DNA from: Methanosarcina sp. 2.H.T.1A.6
Lineage (GTDB): Archaea > Halobacteriota > Methanosarcinia > Methanosarcinales > Methanosarcinaceae
DNA length: 53,600 bases
Direction: 5' to 3'
Assembly (NCBI RefSeq): GCF_000979455.1
Contig: NZ_JJOY01000006.1
Coordinates: forward strand, 1 to 53,600
The notes beneath the pieces were generated by a model that ran no database searches, was not told the origin of the DNA, and saw only the letters and a list, made by a program, of their open reading frames with translations. Position numbers and translations under genes: made by a program. Positions 34,611 to 43,499 of this stretch are shown piece by piece; position 1 is the first letter of the stretch, and each line of letters begins with the position of its first letter.

Positions 34611-35141
34611 ATGGACGCTGAAGAAATCAGGGCTATCTTCAAGTTTTCAGCTCTGGAAAAAAATCTGATTTCCAGTTTTGAAATTCAAGAAGAGCTATTT
34701 CTTCCTTTTCTGCTTTCGCTAAAATCAGGAGGTTCATGGAGTTATGCCTCCGAAGACACAAAAAGCATTGCAGTAAAGGATGTGATCACTTATTACAATG
34801 AAGAGAGCAAGACCGGCTATACTCTGGAAAAGATATACCTCTTTATCGATCCCGAAATCATAAAGGAAGAAGGAGTCGTCCGCAGGCTGGAAAAATGCGG
34901 GGAAAGGGAAGAAAGAGACCTGGTCGAACGACCCTACTGTATAACCTTGCAGGCTAAAAGGGTGATACTTGCAGAGGTAAATCCAGCGCTCCGAAAAATA
35001 AGAGTCAGGGAACTGAAGAAAAAACACATACAACTGAAAGGCACCCCGGCATATAGCGCAGCTCATGAGCTGGAACATCTCGAAAAAGGTGAGATAAAAG
35101 GAATTCCTATCTGGACCTTTGAATATGTTAAAGACCAGTAA
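34611..35141 (+). CDS. Uncharacterised protein
   Basis: A 176-residue soluble protein that I do not recognise. It has no signal peptide, membrane segment or Cys cluster. It is rich in charged residues, with a beta-strand-like part (KTGYTLEKIYLFIDPEIIKEE, then YCITLQAKRVILAEVNPALR) and a helical Lys/Glu-rich part ending AAHELEHLEKGEIKG. HELEH has the form of an HExxH-like zinc-protease motif (His, Glu, His) but lacks other family marks, so this is only suggestive. It begins with ATG after AAGAAGGGG. It stands alone between divergent neighbours. Confidence 0.65.
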   Translation: MDAEEIRAIFKFSALEKNLISSFEIQEELFLPFLLSLKSGGSWSYASEDTKSIAVKDVITYYNEESKTGYTLEKIYLFIDPEIIKEEGVVRRLEKCGEREERDLVERPYCITLQAKRVILAEVNPALRKIRVRELKKKHIQLKGTPAYSAAHELEHLEKGEIKGIPIWTFEYVKDQ

Positions 35142-35255
35142 AAATAACAGAAAAAGATTAAATGGACATCAAAGTATGGGACTTACGCGGTTGAATCTTT
35201 TTTCTCAACTCTGTACAATCGCAATAGAGGCAAGTTCGATAATAACCATTTCCGG

Positions 35256-36164
35256 TTATCTGAGCTTTACACCTAAACGAATTTTATCTTTAACAAGATA
35301 GAAGAGGCCTCCATAAGAGAAAGCTGTAAGTATTGGGAATATAACGAGTCCTCCCTTGGCCGCTTCCGTATCCCCGTTCAAGAATTGAATTATGGCCATC
35401 ATGTCCACAGCAGTTCCGAGAGTAATGAAGAAACCAAAGAACAGGAGCAATAATGAATATGCCTTTTTTGGTTTTGAAAGCATCAGGAATAGGGCTAGAA
35501 AACCTAATGGAATACTTATTCCAAGGTCAAGGTATCTGATGGTCCAGAAGGCAGTTGGAGTCGCTTTATATGAGCCATCGGGAAGGTCTCCAGTACTTAT
35601 AACTTGCTGGATTTGAGATATCCACATCGCTGCAAAGAGCAGGAAAAACACGGTCATCAGAACCACATAGATTCGCAGACCTTTCGGTTTGAAGTAAGGA
35701 GCATCTGCTTCGGTAAACATGGATAGGCTGCCTAAAAGAAGGATGAGCCCGCCTACTAAAAGGATTCCAAAGAGCCACCAGTAGTCCTCAACATTGCCAC
35801 TGTAAGCAGGATTGCTCCACTCCTGGCCAATCCCGATGGAAAGTCCTGTATACATTAATGTTATCGGTGTAAGTATCAGCAGGTATTTCGAGCCGGCCCT
35901 TCTGGCCAGACATAGAATCCCACCGATTAACAGTATAGGCGCGATCAGTACCAAATTTGCAAGGTCCTGTCCGGAGATCTGCCATATGCCAGATTGAGAG
36001 GTTCTATACTGTATTATTCCCTGCCCAACGGGTCCAAGAAAAGCGATCAAAACCAGAGTTGCTGCACAGAGGATTGCAGTTATTCCAATTATGTACCAGG
36101 GAATTAAGCACTCATGTGCTTGTTTACTTTTTGTTTCACATGGAATATTAAGAAAAGAAGTCAT
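35256..36164 (-). CDS. Integral membrane protein, about eight helices
   Basis: A 302-residue polytopic membrane protein of unknown function. Hydrophobic segments are visible at about residues 23-45, 68-87, 94-112, 130-146, 168-188, 212-232, 240-260 and 272-290, with short polar loops and a basic C terminus (KDKIRLGVKLR). I recognise no transporter signature. It is convergent with the gene at 34611, with a 114-bp gap. Confidence 0.7.
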   Translation of the reverse strand: MTSFLNIPCETKSKQAHECLIPWYIIGITAILCAATLVLIAFLGPVGQGIIQYRTSQSGIWQISGQDLANLVLIAPILLIGGILCLARRAGSKYLLILTPITLMYTGLSIGIGQEWSNPAYSGNVEDYWWLFGILLVGGLILLLGSLSMFTEADAPYFKPKGLRIYVVLMTVFFLLFAAMWISQIQQVISTGDLPDGSYKATPTAFWTIRYLDLGISIPLGFLALFLMLSKPKKAYSLLLLFFGFFITLGTAVDMMAIIQFLNGDTEAAKGGLVIFPILTAFSYGGLFYLVKDKIRLGVKLR

Positions 36165-36815
36165 GCTTTACAATACAAATTTCTATACTTATATAGCCCA
36201 CTTCTTTGTTTCATTATTCAGAGAAGGTTTGTAGTTCCCTTTTTTTAATGCCGTAATTTACAGTTATCTCCACTAAAAAGGATAAAGAACAGTATTTTTA
36301 GACATAACTCTTCGTATATTTGTGCAAAATCTCCATAGAGTATGCTTTCTTAGCCAATTCAACCTTATTCACTATAATAAACCATTCTTGTCACGCTCAA
36401 CGGAGGAGAGCGGCCTGTCTCAAAAAGACGAAAAAGAAGAAAATCAGCAAACAATATTCCTATTAAATGAAGAAAATTAGCAAACAATAATCCATTTCTG
36501 CTTTTATCGCTTTTTATTGCTTTTCAAGCTTCATCTTCCTGTTTCCTCTCTTTTACTTCGTTCTTCTTCCTTCAGCTTCCTTCTGCTTTTTGTGAAGGGC
36601 CGCCAGACAAGCTGGCGGAGGCGCTTATATTCCATGTGTATTTTAACGCAGTTTCCGGGGTCAAATAAAGTGTTTATCTGGCTGGCGAGCCGATTTCTGT
36701 CCAGCAAGGCGCAGAAGATAAAAAAGATTCCTGCCGCGGATGTTCTGAATAATTTCAATCGATTGATAAGAAACCATCAGTGGTCAGAAATCATCAGCGG
36801 TCAGGAACTATCAGA
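36165..36815. other. Intergenic region with repeats
   Basis: About 650 bp with no credible gene. It includes two imperfect copies of GAAGAAAATYAGCAAACAAT (about 36436 and 36464), the GC hairpin repeat at 36591-36624, and short ATCAGYGGTCAG direct repeats at about 36777-36802 before the helicase stop. Confidence 0.5.
36591..36624. repeat. Interspersed GC hairpin repeat, copy 2
   Basis: TTTTGTGAAGGGCCGCCAG, ACAAG, CTGGCGGAGGC in order. It matches the reverse complement of 5648-5690 with only a few differences and forms the same CCGCCAG/CTGGCGG hairpin. Confidence 0.65.
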
Positions 36816-39020
36816 TCATTTTTGCCTGATTATATTCTTGACCCGCCTGTCCCATTCCGTGGACTCGAAAAGCTCCCTGAGTTCCGGAGAATCGTCAATA
36901 AAGCAGAAGCCCCAGTAAACCGAAGGCAGGAATTCTCTCTTCCACTGTTCTTTCTTCTTTTTATCAAGGAACTGGTAGGTTTCAGAAGATGATAGGCGGC
37001 TTACGAACCCGAGAACTTTGACAAGGTCTGGAATGTTCTTCTGGGCAGAACCGAGTTTCAGGCACTTGAGCCTGTAGCTGTCTATCTTCCTGATATCAGG
37101 ATCAAATCCCAGGGTCTTTAGAATTCTATTTTTCTCGGGCATCGAAATGCGCTCACCATGGTACTTCAGGGAATTTAAGGCCTGGAGTTTAAGGAGCCAT
37201 TCAACTTCCCCGAAGACCTTGGGCTTATGCTGCCTTGAAACATCCCCTAACCTGCGGTCTTCGTAGGCTTCTCTCTTGAGCTTGTTTATCTGGCCGGAAA
37301 GGTTCGCGAGCTCTTCTGCGTCTCTGAGTTCCCTGACCCTGAACCTTAAGGCGCCCCGCATAAGTTCCCGCTTTTCCCGTTCAAAGGCTCCGATATCCTT
37401 TTCCTCTGTGATGGCAAGAAGGCGCGAGAAATATTTTGCCCTCAGGGCGGTTGGGGGAAGCCTGACAGGGACCTCTACTGCCTGCACATCCTTTCCTTTA
37501 CCCTTTCCTTTTCCCTTTCCTTTCCTGAAGTTGCTGAAGTCTACCTTGCTGATTTCGATTTTTCCTTCCTCAATTGCCCTGGCTGCATCTCCTTCGGAGA
37601 AAAGCTCTTCGAGGCGGATTTCAGGCTGGAGCATCTGTACCTGGTCAACTTTTTCCCCGTTGAAAACCCCTTCTCCGAAATGCTGATAGAGGGAGTCGAT
37701 GCTGTCCGCGATTTCAAAGATGTTTCCCCTATACTTCCCGGAAGCCGGAGAAAGCCTTGTAACCCTTCCGACCTGCTGTTCAAAGAGCCGCATGCTCAGG
37801 GTTGGCCGCAGAAGGATAAGGGTTTCAAGCCCCGGAAAATCAAAGCCTTCGATCAGCATACCGACCGTGCACAGGACATAGGGCGGCTTTCCTGCTTCCC
37901 TGAAAGCTGCAAGAAGAGCACTTTGTTCTTCCTTGGGCAATTCAGAAGTCATAAAAGCGGCATATGTGAACTCTCCTTCAGGAGTATAATTCTCAAAATC
38001 AAGAGGCAATACCGGATCAGAATCCTTTTCCAGCTCCGGGGCAGAGATTTCCCCATTGAAAACCGAGGCAGTGAGTTTTGCATGAAACGCGTTGATTTCC
38101 TCTCCGTCCTCCCCGGCTCCATAGACACGTTTCCGGACAGGGGCGCAGAAAACAAGGGTCTTTGAATTTCTCTGCTTTACCAGCGAATCGTACACATCTT
38201 TTGCGAGCTGGGTTCTATGGATAACTTTTTTCAATTTGTCAACAGTGCTGCAGTCAAGGTAAAGGTCCTGCCTGTCAAGTTCATCCAGCCCTTTCTCAAA
38301 GTCAAAAATCTCAAATATATCCTCCGAACTTTCAGCAATCGTATACTTAAGGGGTGCAAGTTCGTCATCAAGGATACACTCAGGAAGAGTCTTTGCATAG
38401 ACCTCCCTCATATCCCCGGCAATCTCATCCACGAATTTGACATTTCCGACTACACCCTGGAAAGGAGTTGCAGTCATCCCCAGGATTTTAGTCTGTTCTC
38501 CAAACTCATTGAGAAAGTCGTTTCCCCTGTTGTTTATGAAGTTGTGGATCTCATCCACGATTGCAATGTCAGTATATTCGAGAAGAAGTTCTTTGATTTC
38601 TGAGGCCTGTTTTCCGAGTACTGTCTGCAGCGAGGCAAAGAGCACAAAGCCTTCACCTTTTTCCTGCCCGGCTTTTTTAAGGGCTTCTGCAATCTCTTTT
38701 CTAGAGACCTTTTGTTCGGAAGAGAGAAGCGCACTATTGGGAAAGAGGGGCCTGTTTTTTTTCCTGTCATAGTATGTCTGGCTCAGGAGAGGGTTGTTTT
38801 TCGAAATAAGGAAAAGTACAAGTTTTCCTTCCTCATAATATTTATTCATTATATGTTTTGAAAGAAAGGTTTTGCCCCAGCCAGTGGGAACTTTGATATA
38901 GCCTCTCTGATGGGTTTCAAAATATTCCAGAATATCCTCAAAGATTTTCTTCTTATCTTCCCTCAAGGGCTCGAGCTCGACGGTTTCCATGCCGGCTGAG
39001 GCTTCATTTGAAATTGTCAT
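36816..39020 (-). CDS. SF2 DEAD/DEAH-type helicase
   Basis: A 734-residue superfamily 2 helicase. Motif I is PTGWGKT (45-51), motif II DEIH (156-159), motif III TATPF (183-187), and motif VI is QQVGRVTR near residue 430, so both RecA-like domains are complete. The arrangement resembles ResIII/XPB-type ATPases. A Gly-Lys tract (KGKGKGKGKGKD) near residue 510 links to a C-terminal helical region of about 220 residues that I do not recognise. The role could be DNA repair or defence; no restriction or methylase partner is adjacent. Confidence 0.82.
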   Translation of the reverse strand: MTISNEASAGMETVELEPLREDKKKIFEDILEYFETHQRGYIKVPTGWGKTFLSKHIMNKYYEEGKLVLFLISKNNPLLSQTYYDRKKNRPLFPNSALLSSEQKVSRKEIAEALKKAGQEKGEGFVLFASLQTVLGKQASEIKELLLEYTDIAIVDEIHNFINNRGNDFLNEFGEQTKILGMTATPFQGVVGNVKFVDEIAGDMREVYAKTLPECILDDELAPLKYTIAESSEDIFEIFDFEKGLDELDRQDLYLDCSTVDKLKKVIHRTQLAKDVYDSLVKQRNSKTLVFCAPVRKRVYGAGEDGEEINAFHAKLTASVFNGEISAPELEKDSDPVLPLDFENYTPEGEFTYAAFMTSELPKEEQSALLAAFREAGKPPYVLCTVGMLIEGFDFPGLETLILLRPTLSMRLFEQQVGRVTRLSPASGKYRGNIFEIADSIDSLYQHFGEGVFNGEKVDQVQMLQPEIRLEELFSEGDAARAIEEGKIEISKVDFSNFRKGKGKGKGKGKDVQAVEVPVRLPPTALRAKYFSRLLAITEEKDIGAFEREKRELMRGALRFRVRELRDAEELANLSGQINKLKREAYEDRRLGDVSRQHKPKVFGEVEWLLKLQALNSLKYHGERISMPEKNRILKTLGFDPDIRKIDSYRLKCLKLGSAQKNIPDLVKVLGFVSRLSSSETYQFLDKKKKEQWKREFLPSVYWGFCFIDDSPELRELFESTEWDRRVKNIIRQK

Positions 39021-39542
39021 CAGTACGCTGTCCTCACGCTTTTCACTCTATAAAATTTTACTTTATAAAATTATTTATATTCAATAATATCAGAAAGCTA
39101 CCTTTCAAAAAGTTTTCCGGGAAACTGCATGCTCCATGCACAGGAAACCGTGCATGCAACTGGAAATATTCTAAGAATTAACTCCCCTGACTGCAAAATT
39201 ACGGATAAAAAACTTCAGTCCAGAAAATCTGGGCCATCTCCTTTCGTTCCGAAATCGAAAAGAGCATTTTTGAACGGCTTTTAGTTAAAAGGAATCCCTT
39301 TTCAGTAATAAGAACTACGGCGATATAAGAATTGCGGCAGTATAAGAATTAATATAATATAAAGTTGTGGAATTTTAATTATACGGAATTCTAAAGAACA
39401 TTATAGCACATGAACTCTAAAAATATTATTTTGCAGAAATTATGAACTGCAACAATTTATGTACGGAAAAGTCAAAGGAAAAGGCTCGTTGCAGAGATCC
39501 TCTGTCCTTTGATATCTTCCGGAAAAGGAAATTTGAAAGAGT
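39021..39542. other. Intergenic region
   Basis: About 520 bp with no gene. It contains a hairpin at 39135-39156 (CATGCAC, loop AGGAAACC, GTGCATG) and two direct copies of a TATAAGAATT-containing unit near 39320-39350. It should hold the helicase promoter and the ThrRS 3' end. Confidence 0.45.
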
Positions 39543-41450
39543 TTAGAAGAACTTTGGTCTTGCAGAAAGATACTTTGCAAGAGGCAGCTTCCTGTAGGGC
39601 TTGCCAGCAGTTTCTTCTTTTATGCGGGTATTCAGTTCTTCCGGGGTCATCTGAACTTTTTTAGGCTTATCCTGTTCGGACTCGGCCCGGACGGTTACGT
39701 TAATCGTACCCTCCTCCAGTTCTTTATCTCCAATAACCACAACGTATGGCACCCATTCCCTGCCCGCTTCCCTTACCTTCTTTCCTATGGACAGGTCGCG
39801 GTCATCCACATCAACCCTGCAGTCCAGTTTCTTTGAAAGCTCTTCGGCAAAAGCGAGGTGTTTTTCGGAAACCGGCACAACCCTTACCTGAGTGGGAGAA
39901 AGCCATAACGGCAACATGGGGACTTTTCCATCTTCAGTTTCCATTGCAGCCTTTTCAAGGAGAGCATAGATACAGCGTTCGATTGCTCCGCTTGGAGAGC
40001 AGTGGAGAACGGTCGGTCTCTCCAGTTTGCCGTCTGCGCTCGCATAAGAGATATCGTACCTTTCGGCATTTTCCACATCGATCTGGACAGTGGAAAGGGC
40101 GCTTGCTTTGTCAAGGGCATCTACGAAATTAAACTCGAACTTGAGCACGAAGTAGAAGAAACGGGTATCCCACATTTCCACAAGCACGGGCTTGTTAACG
40201 GTCTTTGCCATGCTGACTACCAGGTCTTTATTAGACTCATAGAAGTCCCTGGTGAAACGGATGGCAACTTCATAATCATCAATATGGATTCCCACATTTT
40301 CAAGCACGTCGATGCAGAGGTCATACTGCTGCTTGAACTGGTTTACAGCCTGGCTCATATCCTCACAGAGAGTGTGCATATCAGGCATGGTAAAAGCCCT
40401 AAGTCTTCTCAGGCCTACGAGCTCTCCACGCTGTTCCTTTCTGAAACTGTAGCGGGTCATTTCGATCATCCTTAATGGCAGGTTTTTGTAGGAGATCGTC
40501 ATGTCGTGGTTCATCAGGAATTGCCCGAAGCAGGCTGCAAAACGCAGGAACATCTGCCGCTTGTCAGACTCAATAGAATATTGCCTTGCAGGGAACCTGT
40601 CAAGGTACTTCTTGAGAGTCGGGTGGTTCATGTCATACATCAGGGGAGTTTCGACTTCCATTGCCCCGAACTCGGTTGCGACATCAAGCACGTAGTTTTC
40701 AAGGAGGGACTTAACAAACCTTCCCTTGGGGTAATAGCGCATGTTTCCGGAGTCTGACCCTGGCTCGTAGTCTGCAAGCTCAAGCCTCCGCATGAGTTCA
40801 ACATGGGGAGGAGCACGCTCAACCGCCCTGCTTTTGGACATTTCATAATTCACAAACTTCTGAAGTTTCGGGTAAGGAGCGAGGTCAAAGCCCTCGATTT
40901 CATGGAGTTCCCCGTCCGGAGTCAGGATGCGCCAGTAGGACCTGGCAGTACCTTCGGCTTTCAGGGCTTCGGAAACTACCTCTTCTTTTTCCTCGACTGT
41001 CACAGTTTTGCATACTGCTTTTGCTGTCCCCTCGGGACGGATGCTCCTGGAAAGTTCGGAGAGGGGGTGCCCCTTACAGCTTACAGTAAAGGCTTTGTAC
41101 CATCCAAAAGGAGCACGTTTTACCTCATATTTTCCTGAGAGGGCTTTCTCAATGCCTTTTAAGACCTCTACTGCTACTTTAGGAGAGGAAAGGTCAGAAC
41201 TCAGGTGGGCATATGGATAAAGCATTATGCGGTCGGTTTTGACCTGAGCTGCAACCTTTTCGATTTCAGATACAGCTTTTTCTATGGCCTCTTCTGGATT
41301 AGCTTCATCCACGCTTTCCACAGCCGTAAAAGCGGTGAGGGCTTCCTCAAGTCTGCCTGACTTTAAGGACTCTTCTATTTTTTCAGCAACTGGAGTTTCT
41401 TTTTTGGTTTTGTATTCAATATAGTCAGAGTGAATGAGCAATAACTGCAT
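39543..41450 (-). CDS. thrS: Threonyl-tRNA synthetase, archaeal type
   Basis: A 635-residue class II synthetase that attaches threonine to tRNA-Thr. The N-terminal 140 residues ([20 protein letters not shown], then [20 protein letters not shown]) are the archaeal editing domain, related to D-aminoacyl-tRNA deacylase, in place of the bacterial N2 domain. The catalytic core has the zinc/threonine ligands Cys in RFAACFGQF, His in [10 protein letters not shown] and His in [11 protein letters not shown], and motif 2 around [18 protein letters not shown]. The anticodon-binding domain follows ([22 protein letters not shown]). Full length, good ribosome site (AGGTGAT). Product assignment is secure. 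Confidence 0.97.
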   Translation of the reverse strand: MQLLLIHSDYIEYKTKKETPVAEKIEESLKSGRLEEALTAFTAVESVDEANPEEAIEKAVSEIEKVAAQVKTDRIMLYPYAHLSSDLSSPKVAVEVLKGIEKALSGKYEVKRAPFGWYKAFTVSCKGHPLSELSRSIRPEGTAKAVCKTVTVEEKEEVVSEALKAEGTARSYWRILTPDGELHEIEGFDLAPYPKLQKFVNYEMSKSRAVERAPPHVELMRRLELADYEPGSDSGNMRYYPKGRFVKSLLENYVLDVATEFGAMEVETPLMYDMNHPTLKKYLDRFPARQYSIESDKRQMFLRFAACFGQFLMNHDMTISYKNLPLRMIEMTRYSFRKEQRGELVGLRRLRAFTMPDMHTLCEDMSQAVNQFKQQYDLCIDVLENVGIHIDDYEVAIRFTRDFYESNKDLVVSMAKTVNKPVLVEMWDTRFFYFVLKFEFNFVDALDKASALSTVQIDVENAERYDISYASADGKLERPTVLHCSPSGAIERCIYALLEKAAMETEDGKVPMLPLWLSPTQVRVVPVSEKHLAFAEELSKKLDCRVDVDDRDLSIGKKVREAGREWVPYVVVIGDKELEEGTINVTVRAESEQDKPKKVQMTPEELNTRIKEETAGKPYRKLPLAKYLSARPKFF

Positions 41451-41703
41451 TCTATCACCTGTGTTTTCTAAGCCGAATATGTGTTACGAATTGGCTTTTG
41501 TTCTGGATCAAACAGAGGCCCAAACAGTATTTTATGACTTAGTATTACAACTTAATACCAGGACCTGATTTCTGGACTGTTTGAGGTCTGTACCCGTCAG
41601 TAGATCTTGATTAAAGGAAGTTAAGAAGAATATATGACAGTCCTAACATCCTGCAATGATATAAAGCAATCCCTTTCTCCTCATTGAAATCTATTTTTAT
41701 CAA

Positions 41704-42801
41704 TCAGTCCTGGCAGGATTTTGTCAGATTCTTGAGGTAGAGGTCAGCCTGTGCTGCCATTTCAGGATGAATCTGTTCCTGATAAACTCTGTAAGCTGCA
41801 ACGAGTGCTCCCAGAAGAATAGGGGCTGCAAAAAAACCTGCAACCCCTCCCACAAAAGCCCCTCCTAAGAAGGCGAGCATGAGCAGCATCGGATGGATCT
41901 TTGACCTCATGCCGGTCAGGAAAGGCCTGAGGATCAGTTCGGGAGGGCCATAAATTAGAAGGGAAGAAACCACAAAAAAAAGAAATGCACTTTCAAATCC
42001 CTGTTCAAAATAACGTATTAAAGCCATGGGTACAAGCACCATATACCCGGCAAAAAGAGGTATAACCGATGCTATGAAGATAAGGGTTGCAAGTGCCAGC
42101 ACATGGGTAAATCCGAAAGCGTAAAAAACGAAAACTGAAGTCACGCTTACTATGAGGGCGGCATAAGCATTGCCTATGAAAACTCCTTTCAGGATAAGGT
42201 CCAGATGAGCTGCATAGCGGTTTGCAATTTCCTGATAATCTTCGGGTATCACGCCAAGAAAGGCACAGTAAAGCCTGTCCCCATCGGCAAGCAGAAAATA
42301 ACAGAAGAAAATCGAAACTATGAAATTAATAATAAAGAGACCGATACTCTGGGCATATGAGATTAGCCCTATGCTGCCGACTGCAGGGAGCAGGGAGGTA
42401 AAGAGGTTCCAGATAGCAGTATTTATCCTTTCAACATATGTTTCCGGAATTTCCAGAGCATTTATGAAGTCTAAAATTCCGCCCATGACTGAAGTCTGGT
42501 GTTCAATAATCCAGGAGACCTGGTTAAGGATCTCAACAACTCCGGCTCCTACAATGAATACTATAGGGATGAAAATGAAAAGGCTGGCTATCAAAGCCCC
42601 TACTTTTCTATACTTTCCAAATTTCACCTGGATAGGCCGGGCAATATATGCAAAGACTATCCCGAGCACTATTCCGTCTGCCAGGGGCAGTAGGATCAGG
42701 AAAGCGAAGAATAAAAGCACAGCTAATGCAATGGCTATTCCTATTTTCCAGCGGCTGGCAATGAGCTGGCTGACTCCGTCGGGTGGGTAATTAAATCGCA
42801 T
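41704..42801 (-). CDS. AI-2E/UPF0118-family permease
   Basis: A 365-residue membrane protein of the AI-2E family transporter (UPF0118, YdiK/PerM-like) group. It has an N-terminal helix pair (IGIAIALAVLLFFAFLILLPL), an amphipathic middle region, and the conserved C-terminal helices with YGPPELILRPFLTG, then FLGGAFVGGVAGFFAAPILLG. Members move diverse small molecules or ions; the substrate is not predictable. It is encoded downstream of ThrRS on the same strand but with a 250-bp gap. Confidence 0.85.
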   Translation of the reverse strand: MRFNYPPDGVSQLIASRWKIGIAIALAVLLFFAFLILLPLADGIVLGIVFAYIARPIQVKFGKYRKVGALIASLFIFIPIVFIVGAGVVEILNQVSWIIEHQTSVMGGILDFINALEIPETYVERINTAIWNLFTSLLPAVGSIGLISYAQSIGLFIINFIVSIFFCYFLLADGDRLYCAFLGVIPEDYQEIANRYAAHLDLILKGVFIGNAYAALIVSVTSVFVFYAFGFTHVLALATLIFIASVIPLFAGYMVLVPMALIRYFEQGFESAFLFFVVSSLLIYGPPELILRPFLTGMRSKIHPMLLMLAFLGGAFVGGVAGFFAAPILLGALVAAYRVYQEQIHPEMAAQADLYLKNLTKSCQD

Positions 42802-43166
42802 TCTTCAGTTCCATTATGATAAATAGATGATAATCATTCAATCAATTAAATAAAGGTAAATATAATCAAATTCATGAACCGGAAACAAAGGTATTAAATA
42901 AGTCCGGATGTAAGCATTGTTGAGCTCAAAGTAAGATATAAACATCATTAGACTCATTAGTATAAAGTTTAGTTAGTGCATGGGGAGCTCGGTCAGGTAA
43001 ATAACATGATAATCAGGTATTATCGGGACGTTTCTAATATGTGTGACCTGAAAGGGCCTGGTAAGATTACAGGTTTAATATGAAAATATAATTAGAAACT
43101 ATTTAAAAATATCATCGGCTTATGAACAGAACAGCAAATTCAGACCTCAGGATTCGAATTTTGATC

Positions 43167-43232
43167 ATTCAGGTTTTTGATTATCCAAATTCAGGTTTTT
43201 GATTATCCAAATTCAGGTTTTTGATTATCCAA
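43167..43232. repeat. Three perfect 22-bp tandem repeats
   Basis: A 22-bp unit beginning ATTCAGGTTTTTGATT and ending ATCCAA is present three times without mismatch. A partial, degenerate unit precedes the first copy. Confidence 0.9.
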
Positions 43233-43430
43233 AGTACTGGTTACCCGATGCCAAATGGTTGATTTTTGATACCTGATTTTTCCAGCATGGTTGAAGATTG
43301 CGTTCTAATTTGCTCAAAACCGGTGGGTTTAAGCCGTGCCGGGCGTGGGACAGAACAGATAATAGATGCCAGTTCAGTTGTCCGGAATGAAACTTCCCGA
43401 TTAACTGCTGACAATCATAGTATTAATACT

Positions 43431-43496
43431 CATTTTTTAAGATTCATTTTTTAAGATTCATTTTTTAAGATTCATTTTTTAAGATTCATTTTTTAC
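43431..43496. repeat. Four and a half 14-bp tandem repeats
   Basis: CATTTTTTAAGATT is repeated four times exactly and then in part (CATTTTTTAC), ending next to the stop codon of the PAPS-reductase fusion gene. On the minus strand each unit reads AATCTTAAAAAATG. Confidence 0.9.
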
Positions 43497-43499
43497 CGT

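Larger units (their letters stand above)
42802..43499. other. Intergenic region with tandem repeats
   Basis: About 700 bp without a gene. It contains two separate tandem-repeat arrays (43167-43232 and 43431-43496) just before the 3' end of the PAPS-reductase-type gene. Confidence 0.5.

Noticed and set aside
36517-36918. 133-codon plus-strand open frame
   Set aside because: It runs through the GC hairpin repeat and into the antisense of the helicase 3' end; the start region is low complexity.
36816-39020. Type I or III restriction subunit
   Set aside because: The helicase core fits, but no methyltransferase, specificity or nuclease gene is adjacent and no nuclease motif is visible in the C terminus.
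43431-43496. CRISPR-like repetition
   Set aside because: Units of 14 bp directly abut each other without unique spacers.
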